In this document: positions 52,905-62,015 of the stretch, in pieces
Numbering within the stretch: position 1 is the stretch's first letter
How the letters are laid out: every line of letters begins with the position of its first letter
Assembly (NCBI GenBank): GCA_934463165.1
Contig: CAKSJG010000002.1
Location: 186,001 to 250,000 of the forward strand
Length of the DNA stretch: 64,000 bases
Source of the DNA: an uncultured Clostridia bacterium
Lineage (GTDB): Bacteria; Bacillota; Clostridia; UMGS1810
Direction: 5' to 3'
Notes under the pieces: generated by a model
What the model saw: the letters and a program-made list of their open reading frames with translations, nothing else
Told to the model about the DNA's origin: nothing
Database searches by the model: none
Position numbers and translations under genes: made by a program

Positions 52905-53654
52905 TTAAACCCCTCCGAATCTTCTGTTTCTTTTTTGATAATCCACTATGGCTCTTATAAGATCATCACGCGTAAAATCGGGCCAGTTAATATCGGAATA
53001 CCAAAATTCGCTGTAAGCGCTCTGCCAAAGCAAAAAATTGCTCAGCCTCATCTCTCCGCTCGGGCGGATTATAAAATCCGGATCGGGCATGTAGTATGTA
53101 TACATATTTTCCGACAAAAGCTTATCGTCTATATCGTCGGGATTAATGCTTCCGTCAGCAACTTTTGCTGCAATTTTTTTTACGGCACAGACGATTTCAT
53201 CTCTGCCGCCGTAATTAAGAGCAATGTTTAAAGTAATTGCGCCGTTGTTTTTTGTGTTTTCTTCGACAGTGTGAATTTTTAGTTTGATTTCGTCCGACAG
53301 TCCATCGGGAGAGCCTATAATTCTGATGCGTATATCATCATCGCCGATGAGACGCTTGTAATTATCAAGATATTCTGTAAGAAGCTTCATCAGCGCATCA
53401 ACCTCTTCGGGAGGTCTCTTCCAGTTTTCAGTTGAAAAAGCGTATACCGTAAGATATTTTATGCCGAGATGACCGGCGTCACGCGTTATTTTTTCCAAAA
53501 CCTTTGCGCCCATACGGTGACCTGCCGAACGCGGCAGTCCCCTTTTTTTTGCCCATCTGCCGTTACCGTCCATAATTATTCCTATATGCTTCGGCAGGTT
53601 GTTTACATCGAGCTCATCAAAAATTTCTTTGTTTTTCTTTTTAAATAAAGCCAT
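52905..53654 (-). CDS. uppS: Isoprenyl transferase (undecaprenyl diphosphate synthase)
   Basis: 249 residues from the ATG at 53654 (GGAG seven bases upstream; an ATG two codons earlier is too close). Cis-prenyltransferase making the lipid carrier for cell-wall synthesis. Catalytic aspartate in IGIIMDGNGRWAKKRG near residue 28, AFSTENWKRP, and the C-terminal RPSGEMRLSNFLLWQSAYSEFWY. Note GEMRLSNFLLWQ, the usual signature. Confidence 0.96.
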   Translation of the reverse strand: MALFKKKNKEIFDELDVNNLPKHIGIIMDGNGRWAKKRGLPRSAGHRMGAKVLEKITRDAGHLGIKYLTVYAFSTENWKRPPEEVDALMKLLTEYLDNYKRLIGDDDIRIRIIGSPDGLSDEIKLKIHTVEENTKNNGAITLNIALNYGGRDEIVCAVKKIAAKVADGSINPDDIDDKLLSENMYTYYMPDPDFIIRPSGEMRLSNFLLWQSAYSEFWYSDINWPDFTRDDLIRAIVDYQKRNRRFGGV

Positions 53655-53737
53655 AATCATTCTCCGTCTAAAATACAGCCTAAGGCAGGTATTATGCCTA
53701 AATCACCATAACACCTGCCTCAAATACCGATTATCTG

Positions 53738-54292
53738 TTAAACAGACAAAATCTCCTGTTCTTTTGAAGAAATTACGGAATCAATTTCTTTAATATATTT
53801 GTCTGTAAGCTTCTGTACGTCTTTTTCCGTTTCCTTAAGATCATCTTCGGTTATTTCACCGTTTTTCTTATCTGTCTTATATGCCTCCATGGCGTCTCTT
53901 CTTATTGAACGAACGGCAACCTTACATTCCTCGCCTCTTTTGTGAACGCCCTTAACAAGCTCTTTTCTGCGCTCTTCGGTAAGCGGCGGAAAATTAAGTC
54001 TGATGGATTTGCCGTCATTGTTTGGTGTGATGCCTATATCCGATGCAAGGATAGCCTTTTCAACCTCTTTTAATATGCTTGCGTCCCACGGCTGAATAAG
54101 AATAGAGCGCGGATCGGGAACAGATACGCTGCCTATCTGCGTAAGCGGAGTCGCTACGCCGTAATAATCCACGGTTACCTTATTGAGTATTGCGGGGTTA
54201 GCTCTGCCGGCTCTTATGGAAGCAAGATCTCCCTCAAGCACCGAAAGGCTTTTTTTCATTTTAGATTCAAAAGTATCAATATTTGCAGACAT
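53738..54292 (-). CDS. frr: Ribosome recycling factor
   Basis: 184 residues. The three-helix bundle domain and the small domain are typical: LASIRAGRANPAIL near residue 22, VDYYGVATPLTQIGSVSVPDPRSILIQPWD, and LTEERRKELVKGVHKRGEECKVAVRSIRRDA. It splits post-termination ribosomes with EF-G. It follows pyrH after 22 bases and has a GGAGG site. Confidence 0.97.
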   Translation of the reverse strand: MSANIDTFESKMKKSLSVLEGDLASIRAGRANPAILNKVTVDYYGVATPLTQIGSVSVPDPRSILIQPWDASILKEVEKAILASDIGITPNNDGKSIRLNFPPLTEERRKELVKGVHKRGEECKVAVRSIRRDAMEAYKTDKKNGEITEDDLKETEKDVQKLTDKYIKEIDSVISSKEQEILSV

Positions 54293-54314
54293 GTTAACTC
54301 CTCCGTTATATAAA

Positions 54315-55019
54315 TTATTTTACAAGTGTTCCTATTTTTTCTCCGACCAAAACTCTTCGGATGTTATCCGGGTCATTCAGCCCGAATACTCTTATCGGAA
54401 TATGATTATCCATGCAAAGTGATGTTGCCGTTGAATCCATAACGCCGAGACCGCGGTTTAAAACATCGATGTACGTAAGGTTATCAAACTTCTTTGCGTT
54501 CGGGTTAACATTGGGATCGCTGTCATATACAGCGTCAACATTTTTTGCAAGGAGGATAATCTCCGCGTCTATCTCGGCAGCTCTGAGCGCTGCTGCCGTA
54601 TCTGTCGAGAAAAACGGATTACCGCTTCCGCAGCCGAATATTACGACTCTGCCCTTTTTGAGATGGCTTACAGCCTTGCCTCTTATGTACGGCTCGGCAA
54701 TCTGACGCATTTCGATACCCGTCTGAACTCTCGCTTCAACGCCGCGTCTCAAAAGAGCGTCCTGAAGTGCAAGAGCGTTTATAACCGTTGCAAGCATACC
54801 CATGTGGTCTGCTCTGGTTCTTTCCATATTCTCGCCCGTTCTGCCGCGCCAGAAGTTTCCGCCGCCGACAACTATTGCAATCTGAACTCCCATATCAACG
54901 CATTCTTTAAGTTTGTCGCAAATAGCGCCTATCGTTTTATCGTTAAGACCTGTTTTTTCGTCTCCGGCAAGCGCTTCACCGCTGAGCTTGAGGAGAACTC
55001 TTTTATATTTTGGTTCCAT
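54315..55019 (-). CDS. pyrH: UMP kinase
   Basis: 234 residues; phosphorylates UMP to UDP. LKLSGEALAGDEKTGL at the N-terminus, VVGGGNFWRGRTG near residue 50, RADHMGMLATVINALALQDAL, and FFSTDTAAALRAAEIDAEIILLAKNVDAVYDSDP. First gene of the operon, which also carries frr, uppS, cdsA, dxr and rseP, directly behind the promoter at 55061-55089. Confidence 0.97.
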   Translation of the reverse strand: MEPKYKRVLLKLSGEALAGDEKTGLNDKTIGAICDKLKECVDMGVQIAIVVGGGNFWRGRTGENMERTRADHMGMLATVINALALQDALLRRGVEARVQTGIEMRQIAEPYIRGKAVSHLKKGRVVIFGCGSGNPFFSTDTAAALRAAEIDAEIILLAKNVDAVYDSDPNVNPNAKKFDNLTYIDVLNRGLGVMDSTATSLCMDNHIPIRVFGLNDPDNIRRVLVGEKIGTLVK

Positions 55020-55060
55020 TAAGCTTACATTCCCTTCAATAATCTACATATGTTTTTCAT

Positions 55061-55089
55061 ATTATACCATAAATCCGACTTAAAATCAA
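55061..55089 (-). promoter_or_regulatory. Sigma-A promoter of the pyrH-frr-uppS-cdsA-dxr-rseP operon
   Basis: On the minus strand TTGATT (55084-55089), 17-base spacer, TATAAT (55061-55066). It is placed about 40 bases before the pyrH start. Confidence 0.8.
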
Positions 55090-55143
55090 CAAAAAATTTT
55101 ATAATCGTCCGATAATGTGAGTATACATGATAAAAAGCCTTAA

Positions 55144-55181
55144 AAAAATCGGAATCTACTTAAGTTAGACTCCGATTTTTG
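55144..55181 (-). terminator. Intrinsic terminator of the 2-oxoacid oxidoreductase operon
   Basis: AAAAATCGGA and TCCGATTTTT pair, extended by TCT/AGA with one wobble position, and a T-rich tail follows on the minus strand. Confidence 0.87.
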
Positions 55182-55185
55182 TTTA

Positions 55186-55716
55186 TTACATATTGTATCC
55201 GCGTTCAAGCGCTTTTATATTGTTCTCAAGCATTGCCGCCTTTGACGAAGGAACAAGCTTTGTTATTGCCTGTTTCAGCTCTTCCCATGTAAACATGCCT
55301 GTCTCTTTCACAAGCTTGCCCACCATTATCATATTGGCAAGCTTGGCAATTCCCATATCCATTGCCGTCTGCGTTGCCGGAATTCTGAAAACCTCAACAT
55401 CGTCTCTTTTGCTCTCTCGCGAGATAAGAGTCGAATCGATAAAAATCTTTCCGCCCGGAACAACCGCATCTTCAAATTTATCAAAGGACGGCCCGTTCAT
55501 AACAACGAGCGACGACGGATTTATGATGATCGGTGATGCTACGGGATCATCCGATACTATAACGTGACAGTTTGCAGTACCTCCGCGCATTTCGGGACCG
55601 TATGACGGAAGATGCGACACGTTTTTATTTTCTATCATGCCGGCATAAGCTATAACCTTACCCGAAAAAAGTATACCCTGGCCGCCGAAGCCTGCAAATA
55701 TTGTTTCATATGTCAT
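55186..55716 (-). CDS. 2-oxoacid:ferredoxin oxidoreductase, gamma subunit
   Basis: 176 residues. The family's opening FAGFGQGILFSGKVIAYAG has here FAGFGGQGILF, and LPSYGPEMRGGTANCHVIVSDDPV follows. Together with the other three genes it decarboxylates a 2-oxoacid to acyl-CoA and reduces ferredoxin. The substrate (2-oxoglutarate or branched-chain 2-oxoacids) cannot be settled from sequence; the small alpha and delta subunits fit both Kor and Vor. Last gene of the operon. Confidence 0.93.
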   Translation of the reverse strand: MTYETIFAGFGGQGILFSGKVIAYAGMIENKNVSHLPSYGPEMRGGTANCHVIVSDDPVASPIIINPSSLVVMNGPSFDKFEDAVVPGGKIFIDSTLISRESKRDDVEVFRIPATQTAMDMGIAKLANMIMVGKLVKETGMFTWEELKQAITKLVPSSKAAMLENNIKALERGYNM

Positions 55717-55730
55717 TACAGTGCGCCTCC

Positions 55731-56474
55731 TTATTCATTGGTTATATCTTTATATACGCCGAGCGGATAATGCTTAAGCATATTTTCTCTCATCCACTCA
55801 AAAGCTTCCTGAGGAGACATTCCCCAGTTCGTCGGACATGTGGACACTACTTCGACAAGTGAAAATCCCTTTTTGTCAAGCTGCATTTGAAAAGCTTTTT
55901 TAATAGCTGCTTTTGCCTGCTTTATGTGGGGAATTGTATCTACGGTTACCCTTTCAATATATGCAGGGCCGTCAAGAGTGGAAAGCATTTCGCATACTCT
56001 TATGGGATTACCCTGTTTTTTTACGTCTCTTCCGTAAGGGGTTGTCTGAGTTACCTGACCCGGAAGAGTTGTGGGCGCCATTTGTCCGCCTGTCATACCG
56101 TATATTGCATTGTTGATAAATATTGTTGTGACGTTCTCTCCTCTTGCTGCAACGTGAACCGTCTCGGCGGTACCTATTGCGGCAAGGTCTCCGTCACCCT
56201 GATATGTGAATACGACCTTGTCGGGAAGAGCTCTTTTTATTCCCGTTGCAACGGCGGGGGCACGTCCGTGTGCAGCTTCCTGCATATCGCATTCAAAATA
56301 ATTATATGCCAAAACCGAGCATCCTACGGGAGCAACACCGATTGTGTCTCCTTCTATTCCGAGTTCGTCCATAACCTCAGCAACGAGTCTGTGCACTATT
56401 CCGTGCGGACATCCGGGGCAGTAATGAAACGATACATCGCTTAATGAGTGCGGTCTCTGAAATACTTTTTCCAT
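55731..56474 (-). CDS. 2-oxoacid:ferredoxin oxidoreductase, beta subunit (TPP-binding)
   Basis: 247 residues. YCPGCPHGIVHRLVAEVMDELG near residue 18, the TPP/magnesium motif FTYQGDGDLAAIGTAETVHVAARGENVTTIFINNAIYGMTGGQMAPTT, and the C-terminal CPTNWGMSP. It carries the thiamine diphosphate active site. It overlaps the alpha-subunit stop by one base. Confidence 0.95.
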   Translation of the reverse strand: MEKVFQRPHSLSDVSFHYCPGCPHGIVHRLVAEVMDELGIEGDTIGVAPVGCSVLAYNYFECDMQEAAHGRAPAVATGIKRALPDKVVFTYQGDGDLAAIGTAETVHVAARGENVTTIFINNAIYGMTGGQMAPTTLPGQVTQTTPYGRDVKKQGNPIRVCEMLSTLDGPAYIERVTVDTIPHIKQAKAAIKKAFQMQLDKKGFSLVEVVSTCPTNWGMSPQEAFEWMRENMLKHYPLGVYKDITNE

Positions 56475-57535
56475 TATTTTGCACCTCCGATTTCTTCAAT
56501 TTTTTCTAAAATTTCATTCGGAGTGGGAACAACTCCGCCCGTTCTTCCGAAGAAATGAACATCACCTCTGCCGTTTACGGCAAGCTTAACGTCTTCAACC
56601 ATCTGACCCATGCTCATTTCAACCGTGAGGAACGATTTTCTTCTGTTTAATGCCTTTTCAAATGCTTCAAACGGGAAAGGCCAAAGTGTGATGGGTCTTA
56701 TTATTCCGACTTTATAGCCTTTCTTCTTTGCCATAGCCATTGCCGTTTTTGCAATTCTCGATGTTGTTCCGTATGCAACAAGAACGATATCAGCATCTTC
56801 AACGTCAACCGCTTCATAGCGAAGCTCATTTTTCTCTATTTCTTTGTATTTCTCTTCTCTTTGACGGACAAGATCTTCAAGCTCCGATGCTTCAAGAAAA
56901 AGCGAGTTTATAATATTTTTCTTTCTGTTCATTCCCGTGCCTGTTGTTGCCCAGGGCTTTTCGGGAAGAGATGACAGGTCAACATCTTTAAATTCAACGG
57001 GCTCCATCATCTGACCGAGCATACCGTCGCCGATTAACATAACCGGGCATCTGTATCTGTCGCCGATGTCAAATGCGTCGGATGTGAGGTCAACCATTTC
57101 CTGAATAGAGCTCGGTGCAAGAACAACAAGGTGATAGTCACCGTGTCCGCCGCCCTTTGTAGCCTGGAAATAATCGGACTGCGCAGGCTGGATTCCTCCG
57201 AGACCCGGGCCGCCTCTTACGATATTTACGATAACGCACGGAACATCCGCACCTGCTATGTAGCTTATGCCTTCCTGTTTAAGGCTGATTCCGGGAGATG
57301 ATGAGCTTGTCATTACCCTGACGCCTGCTCCGCCTGCTCCGTATACCATATTTATTGCGGCAACTTCGCTCTCAGCCTGCAGGAACGTACCTCCTATTTT
57401 AGGCATTTTCTTTGCCATATATGCGCTTACCTCTGTCTGGGGTGTGATAGGATAGCCGAAAAAGTGACGGCAGCCTGCTCTTATTGCAGCTTCTGCAAGA
57501 GCTTCATTACCTTTCATTAATACTTTGTTACCCAC
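56474..57535 (-). CDS. 2-oxoacid:ferredoxin oxidoreductase, alpha subunit (VorB/KorA type)
   Basis: 353 residues. MKGNEALAEAAIRAGCRHFFGYPITPQTEVSAY at the N-terminus, the family motif TSSSSPGISLKQEGISYIAG, and RGGPGLGGIQPAQSDYFQATKGGGHGDYHLVVLAPSSIQEMVDLT. The GTG start has GGGAGG eight bases upstream. The annotation 3-methyl-2-oxobutanoate dehydrogenase subunit VorB would be typical, but specificity is open. Confidence 0.93.
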   Translation of the reverse strand: MGNKVLMKGNEALAEAAIRAGCRHFFGYPITPQTEVSAYMAKKMPKIGGTFLQAESEVAAINMVYGAGGAGVRVMTSSSSPGISLKQEGISYIAGADVPCVIVNIVRGGPGLGGIQPAQSDYFQATKGGGHGDYHLVVLAPSSIQEMVDLTSDAFDIGDRYRCPVMLIGDGMLGQMMEPVEFKDVDLSSLPEKPWATTGTGMNRKKNIINSLFLEASELEDLVRQREEKYKEIEKNELRYEAVDVEDADIVLVAYGTTSRIAKTAMAMAKKKGYKVGIIRPITLWPFPFEAFEKALNRRKSFLTVEMSMGQMVEDVKLAVNGRGDVHFFGRTGGVVPTPNEILEKIEEIGGAK

Positions 57536-57550
57536 GAATAAAACCTCCCT

Positions 57551-57757
57551 TTATCTTTCGACTTCAATTACAACATCGGGACAGATAGTCGCGCAGAAAG
57601 CACAGCCTATGCACTTATCCGTCTCAATTACGGTTGCGGGATGGAACCCTTTTTCGTTAATTCGGTCTTCCGCCATAACAACTATATGCTTTGGACATAC
57701 ATCGCGACAAAGACCGCAGCCTTTACATCTGTTTTCGTTAAAAGTTACTTTAGCCAT
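57551..57757 (-). CDS. 2-oxoacid:ferredoxin oxidoreductase, delta subunit (4Fe-4S ferredoxin)
   Basis: 68 residues with two CxxCxxCxxxCP clusters: CKGCGLCRDVCPKHI and CIGCAFCATICPDVV. It passes electrons from the TPP site to free ferredoxin. First of the four subunit genes (delta-alpha-beta-gamma), 15 bases before the alpha gene. Confidence 0.94.
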   Translation of the reverse strand: MAKVTFNENRCKGCGLCRDVCPKHIVVMAEDRINEKGFHPATVIETDKCIGCAFCATICPDVVIEVER

Positions 57758-57784
57758 AAAACAGCCTCCTTTAAAAGTTTATAA

Positions 57785-58375
57785 TCAAAACTGTTCGATT
57801 TTAAAATTGTAAAACTTGTTTTCACCCTCGCATGCTGTTATACCAACATGGAAGCTTTCGGGTATTTCCGGCGATTCGTGATGAAACGAATGACCGTTTA
57901 TCGAAACATCAAAGGTTGTATCCCCTATTACCGCCTCAATAAGCGCCTTGCTTCCGGCTTCTACCGGTACATCGACATATCCGGGCTTCATGGTAAATAT
58001 AGGTCTTTCTTTTCTTTCGGGCCAGTGAGTGATGCGCCACATATTGCAGCCGCCCTCATATGCCACAAACTCATAGTGAAAATCATATCTTAATATATCG
58101 CCGTCTTTGTATATATCGTTTGATACGACAATCAGAGGAGCGCCGAACTTTACAAACGAGCACTCTGCCGAAAGCCTGATATTTCTTTTGTATTTTTCCT
58201 TTGTCACCATGCTGACATAGCCATGACCGAAATCCTTGTTGTCATAGTCATAGATGTTTCTGATTCCGTCATCATCCTGAGTGAATTTTTGATATTCACT
58301 GCATACCGGCGAATAGACATACATAAAATCATCCGTATTCCATTTGCCTTTTGAAAAATCATATTCCTTTATCAT
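57785..58375 (-). CDS. Protein of unknown function, possible jelly-roll fold
   Basis: 196 residues, soluble, no signal peptide. It is rich in aromatics and beta-prone stretches (DDFMYVYSPVCSEYQKF, ILRYDFHYEFVAYEGGCNMWRITHWPE, FDVSINGHSFHHESPEIPESFHVGITACEGENKFYNFKIEQF). The last part resembles the final strands of concanavalin-like or LamG-type sandwiches, but I do not recognise the family. It lies 27 bases before the ferredoxin subunit gene and after the ATPase gene, so it is probably co-transcribed. Function unknown. Confidence 0.6.
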   Translation of the reverse strand: MIKEYDFSKGKWNTDDFMYVYSPVCSEYQKFTQDDDGIRNIYDYDNKDFGHGYVSMVTKEKYKRNIRLSAECSFVKFGAPLIVVSNDIYKDGDILRYDFHYEFVAYEGGCNMWRITHWPERKERPIFTMKPGYVDVPVEAGSKALIEAVIGDTTFDVSINGHSFHHESPEIPESFHVGITACEGENKFYNFKIEQF

Positions 58376-58422
58376 CTCTTATGCCTCCCTGAAAAGTTAT
58401 TAATTTACAAAATAAACAATTA

Positions 58423-59100
58423 TCATGCAGTGCCCTCGGCATCAAACGGAAGCTTCATAAAAAGCTCAAGCGGGAATTTTTCTTCGCTTATAACGGGGTC
58501 AATGCCCGACAAAACAGCATCCGTTCCGCTTACGTACTTAAGCTTTGCGCCGAGCTTTTCGCTCACCTCGCGCACAAGAGCCATTGAATCGTTAATATCC
58601 GACGGCGATGTCAGATATGATAAATTCGTATTGTTAACAACAGTGGTTATGCGGCATCTTGCGGCATTGCATATTTCATTTGCAAGAGCAAGAATATCAC
58701 TCACCTTTGATGTATCGGGACGAAGCGCATTTACAACCAGAAACATTTCATAATCGATATCCTTAAGATATCCGTAATACTGCCCAAGGGCTATTGCTCC
58801 GTCCTCGTCTCCTCCGACATCAAGTACGGACGGCGCGCTTTCGGGCGAAAAAACCGAAATAATATCGCTCGGAAGCGACGGAATGTCAAGATTTGTTCCG
58901 GCATATTCGGGAGCAATGACTTTTACACCGCTTTCTTCCAAAAAAGCCGACGCGTCGAATGTACGGAAATAAGGGTTTACTATATCCATATCGCATATCA
59001 CGGACGCCCCGAAAGCATCCTTAAGCTTAAGTGCATAATTTACGGCAAATTCGGTTTTTCCGCTTCCGTAATGACCGGTTACTATATTTACCTTTTTCAT
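58423..59100 (-). CDS. P-loop ATPase, MinD/ParA-like (CobQ/CobB-type nucleotide-binding)
   Basis: 225 residues. Deviant Walker A VTGHYGSGKTEFAVN near residue 8, CDMDIVNPYFRTFDA, and DVGGDEDGAIALGQY as Walker B region. It looks like a small SIMIBI-class ATPase. Homologues precede 2-oxoacid oxidoreductase genes in other Clostridia and may help assemble or load the iron-sulfur enzyme; that role is inference. Its start overlaps the stop of the rseC-family gene by four bases. Confidence 0.82.
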   Translation of the reverse strand: MKKVNIVTGHYGSGKTEFAVNYALKLKDAFGASVICDMDIVNPYFRTFDASAFLEESGVKVIAPEYAGTNLDIPSLPSDIISVFSPESAPSVLDVGGDEDGAIALGQYYGYLKDIDYEMFLVVNALRPDTSKVSDILALANEICNAARCRITTVVNNTNLSYLTSPSDINDSMALVREVSEKLGAKLKYVSGTDAVLSGIDPVISEEKFPLELFMKLPFDAEGTA

Positions 59101-59495
59101 TTCACAGCTTCCTTTCCGATAATTTTTACCGCAGTGCCCGATACGGGCATTTTTTTATTCATACATATGAGCGCCGCAGCCCAAATAAGCGCCGCTGTCA
59201 CAAGCGCGGCAATAAGCGCTTTATTTTTCGCGGCTGCTGCGGCGGCAGCGCATATTATTAAAATCACGGGGACAATATACATCACAAGCGCCGTGAAAAG
59301 AATCGCAGAAGAGGAATTTTCTATAACGACCATATCACCGACCGATGCCCGAACTTCATTTTTCACTTTTGCTTTATATGACGGAGCGGTGCATGCCGAG
59401 CAATCGGCACAGTCATGTGAGCAGGCGCCGAATTTTGTTATTTTAACCTCGGCAAACTCTCCGTTTACGGAAACAACAATTCCTTTGCCCGTCAT
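59097..59495 (-). CDS. RseC/SoxR-reducing-system family protein
   Basis: 132 residues from the ATG at 59495 (GGGAGG eight bases upstream). N-terminal cysteine cluster FGACSHDCADCSACTAP near residue 25 (four cysteines), then two membrane helices (ALVMYIVPVILIICAAAAAAA and ALIAALVTAALIWAAALIC). The layout matches RseC/RsxC-associated SoxR-reducing proteins that transfer electrons at the membrane. It starts the ATPase and oxidoreductase operon. Confidence 0.88.
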   Translation of the reverse strand: MTGKGIVVSVNGEFAEVKITKFGACSHDCADCSACTAPSYKAKVKNEVRASVGDMVVIENSSSAILFTALVMYIVPVILIICAAAAAAAKNKALIAALVTAALIWAAALICMNKKMPVSGTAVKIIGKEAVK

Positions 59496-59518
59496 AAAAT
59501 CATCCTCCCGTCTTTGCA

Positions 59519-59584
59519 AAAAAGAGGCGTATATACCTACAGCCCCTTTTTATATATTATATCAGATTATGCCGGATAATTCAA
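59519..59584 (-). promoter_or_regulatory. Promoter whose transcript starts at a terminator-like hairpin (rseC operon)
   Basis: On the minus strand TTGAAT (59579-59584), 17-base spacer and TATAAT (59556-59561). The predicted start at about 59549 falls on the first base of a hairpin (AAAGGGGC with GCCTCTTT, 59521-59550) that ends in a T run. The hairpin may terminate pheT and also form the 5' end of the rseC operon mRNA. Confidence 0.65.
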
Positions 59585-59636
59585 TATAACATTTTTACAC
59601 AAAATACCAAGGTTTGCAAATTTCGTTTAGACCGTT

Positions 59637-62000
59637 TTACATATTTTTAAGCGTAATTCCGACATTTGCCAAATCCTCTATAAGTTTATCGGTAACCTCG
59701 GCAACCTCGTCTTTTGTGAGCGTTCTTTCGGGGTGTGAGAATATGATTTTAACGGTTATGGATTTTCCGTTTTCGTCATTGTATACGTCCGCAACGCTGA
59801 CGTCTCTTATAAGGCTGCAATTCTGCTCCGCTATTTTTTCGGCAATGGGTGCAAATTTATCCGATACAAACGACAGGTCAATTTCTATCTCGGGGAATTT
59901 TGTCGGTTCAACATAAGATATTCCCAAATCAGTTACTGCCGCAAAAGCGTCGGTATCGATTTCGGCATATACTATATTTGCCTTTTTATCTATCTTTTTG
60001 GAAACGGCAGAGTTAACGATGCCGATTTCACCGAGAATCATTCCGTCACAAATAACAGTATACAGATTTTTCGGATGCTGATAGGAATGTGTGTTTTCCT
60101 TCTTTTCAAACGTAAGAGTGTTATGCTTGATATCATCCGCAAGCACAGAAAGAATATCTTTAAGCTCAAAATAAATCTCTTCCGTGGATTTTGTTTTGCT
60201 GTATAAAGTTACGGCAAGCTTTTTGCTCTCGTTGCAAAGTCCGTTGTCATTAAAACCGTTTACAACTCTGCCGATTTCAAATACTGAAAAATCTGACGCA
60301 TAAGACGTATTGTATTTAACCTGACAAAGCTGAGTCGGAACAATGGAGCGCCTGAGCGTTTTAATGTTCGGATTTGCGGCATTTATAAGCTCAACATTTT
60401 TTTCGACATCCATTCCGAGAGCTTTATATTCATCATGATAAGCCCATACGTATGAATGAAGCTCATGCATTGAATATCTTTTTACAAGTATGTCTTTTAT
60501 TCTTTCTTCAACGGTTTTCTCCGTCTGAGGTCTGACAGGATAAAGCGGAGATACGGCAGTGTTTACATCAAAATTATCATAGCCGTATATTCTTGTGATT
60601 TCTTCGATTATATCTGCCTTTATGGTTACGTCCTTTGTTGCTCTCCAGCTCGGAACGTCAACCGAAAATTCATCGCCGCAAAGCTTAACGCCGAAGCCGA
60701 GTGATTCAAGTGTTTTTACTATTCGGTCATTCGCTATTTCTATACCGGTATATTTATTGACAAATGCCTTGTCAAACTTCAAGTTTACCTTGTCATATTT
60801 AAATGCATATTCATCGGTAAGAGCCGAAGTTACAACCGCCTCGCTGTCAATATCCGTAAGAAGTTTTACAAATCTTGCAACTGCGTCCGCCGTCATTTCG
60901 GGATCAAGGCTCTTTTCGTATCTCATAGACGCGTCGGTTCTGTGAGAGAGCCTTACGGTTGACTTTCTGACAGATGCCGCATTGAACGTTGCGGATTCAA
61001 GCGTAAGGCTTGAGGTATCGTCAACGATTTCCGAATCGAGACCGCCCATTATTCCGGCAATTGCAACAGGAGTGTTATCATTGCATATCATAAGGGTATT
61101 TTCATCAATATTGCGTTCAACGCCGTCCAACGTTTTAAATACAAACGGTTTGTCAAAACGCTTTATTCTGATTTTTTCAAGCCTGCGCGAATCAAACGCA
61201 TGCATCGGCTGACCCATTTCAAGCATGAGATAGTTCGTGAGGTCCGCAAGGAAATTGAGCGCTCTCATACCGCAGTAGTAAAGACGTATTCTCATATTCA
61301 CGGGGCTTATGTGCTTCGATATGTTTGCAAATTTGATGCACGAGTATCTCTGACAAAGCGGATCTTCAATTTTCAGATCAACCTTTTCAAGATTGTCATA
61401 TTTTGAAAGATCGCACATATCGAGAGGCTTAAGCTCTCTGCCTGCAAGTGCGGCAAATTCCCTGGCAATTCCGTAATGACTCCAAAGATCGGGGCGGTTT
61501 GTGAGGGATTTATTGTCTACTTCAAATATAATATCATCTATATCGTATACCGATTTTAAATCGGTACCGAGAGGTATATCGTCGGTGATTTCCATAATTC
61601 CGTCATGATTGTCGCTTATGCCGATTTCTTTTTCGGAGCAGCACATTCCGTTTGATGTAAAGCCCGCAAGCTCGCGCGGCGTGATTGTGATATCGCCTAT
61701 CTGTGCTCCGACTTTTGCAAATGCCGTTTTCATGCCGACTCTTACATTCGGCGCACCGCATACAACATCACAAAGCTTATCGCCGCCGATATCGACTTTG
61801 AGCAGGTGAAGCTTTTTTGAATCGGGGTGAGCCTCAACAGACTTTATCTCGCCGACAACAACTCCGCTGATATCACTGCCCTTGTGGTATATATCATTTT
61901 CAACCTCTGCCGTTGAAAGAGAAAATTTATTGATAAGCTGCATTTTGTCAAGACCCGAAAGATCAACAAAATCAAATATCCAATTCATAGATAAAAACAT
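59637..62000 (-). CDS. pheT: Phenylalanine--tRNA ligase beta subunit
   Basis: 787 residues, a normal length. N-terminal tRNA-binding OB domain (GVVVGEIKSVEAHPDSKKLHLLKVDIG, VCGAPNVRVGMKTAFAKVGA), the B3/B4 editing region (RYSCIKFANISKHISPVNMRIRLYYCGMRALNFLADLTNYLMLEMGQPMHAFD), B5 and the anticodon-binding FDX-ACB domain at the C-terminus (FPEIEIDLSFV, RDVSVADVY). It follows pheS after 15 bases. A GGGGCGG site precedes the ATG. Confidence 0.97.
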   Translation of the reverse strand: MFLSMNWIFDFVDLSGLDKMQLINKFSLSTAEVENDIYHKGSDISGVVVGEIKSVEAHPDSKKLHLLKVDIGGDKLCDVVCGAPNVRVGMKTAFAKVGAQIGDITITPRELAGFTSNGMCCSEKEIGISDNHDGIMEITDDIPLGTDLKSVYDIDDIIFEVDNKSLTNRPDLWSHYGIAREFAALAGRELKPLDMCDLSKYDNLEKVDLKIEDPLCQRYSCIKFANISKHISPVNMRIRLYYCGMRALNFLADLTNYLMLEMGQPMHAFDSRRLEKIRIKRFDKPFVFKTLDGVERNIDENTLMICNDNTPVAIAGIMGGLDSEIVDDTSSLTLESATFNAASVRKSTVRLSHRTDASMRYEKSLDPEMTADAVARFVKLLTDIDSEAVVTSALTDEYAFKYDKVNLKFDKAFVNKYTGIEIANDRIVKTLESLGFGVKLCGDEFSVDVPSWRATKDVTIKADIIEEITRIYGYDNFDVNTAVSPLYPVRPQTEKTVEERIKDILVKRYSMHELHSYVWAYHDEYKALGMDVEKNVELINAANPNIKTLRRSIVPTQLCQVKYNTSYASDFSVFEIGRVVNGFNDNGLCNESKKLAVTLYSKTKSTEEIYFELKDILSVLADDIKHNTLTFEKKENTHSYQHPKNLYTVICDGMILGEIGIVNSAVSKKIDKKANIVYAEIDTDAFAAVTDLGISYVEPTKFPEIEIDLSFVSDKFAPIAEKIAEQNCSLIRDVSVADVYNDENGKSITVKIIFSHPERTLTKDEVAEVTDKLIEDLANVGITLKNM

Positions 62001-62015
62001 GTTACCGCCCCTTTC

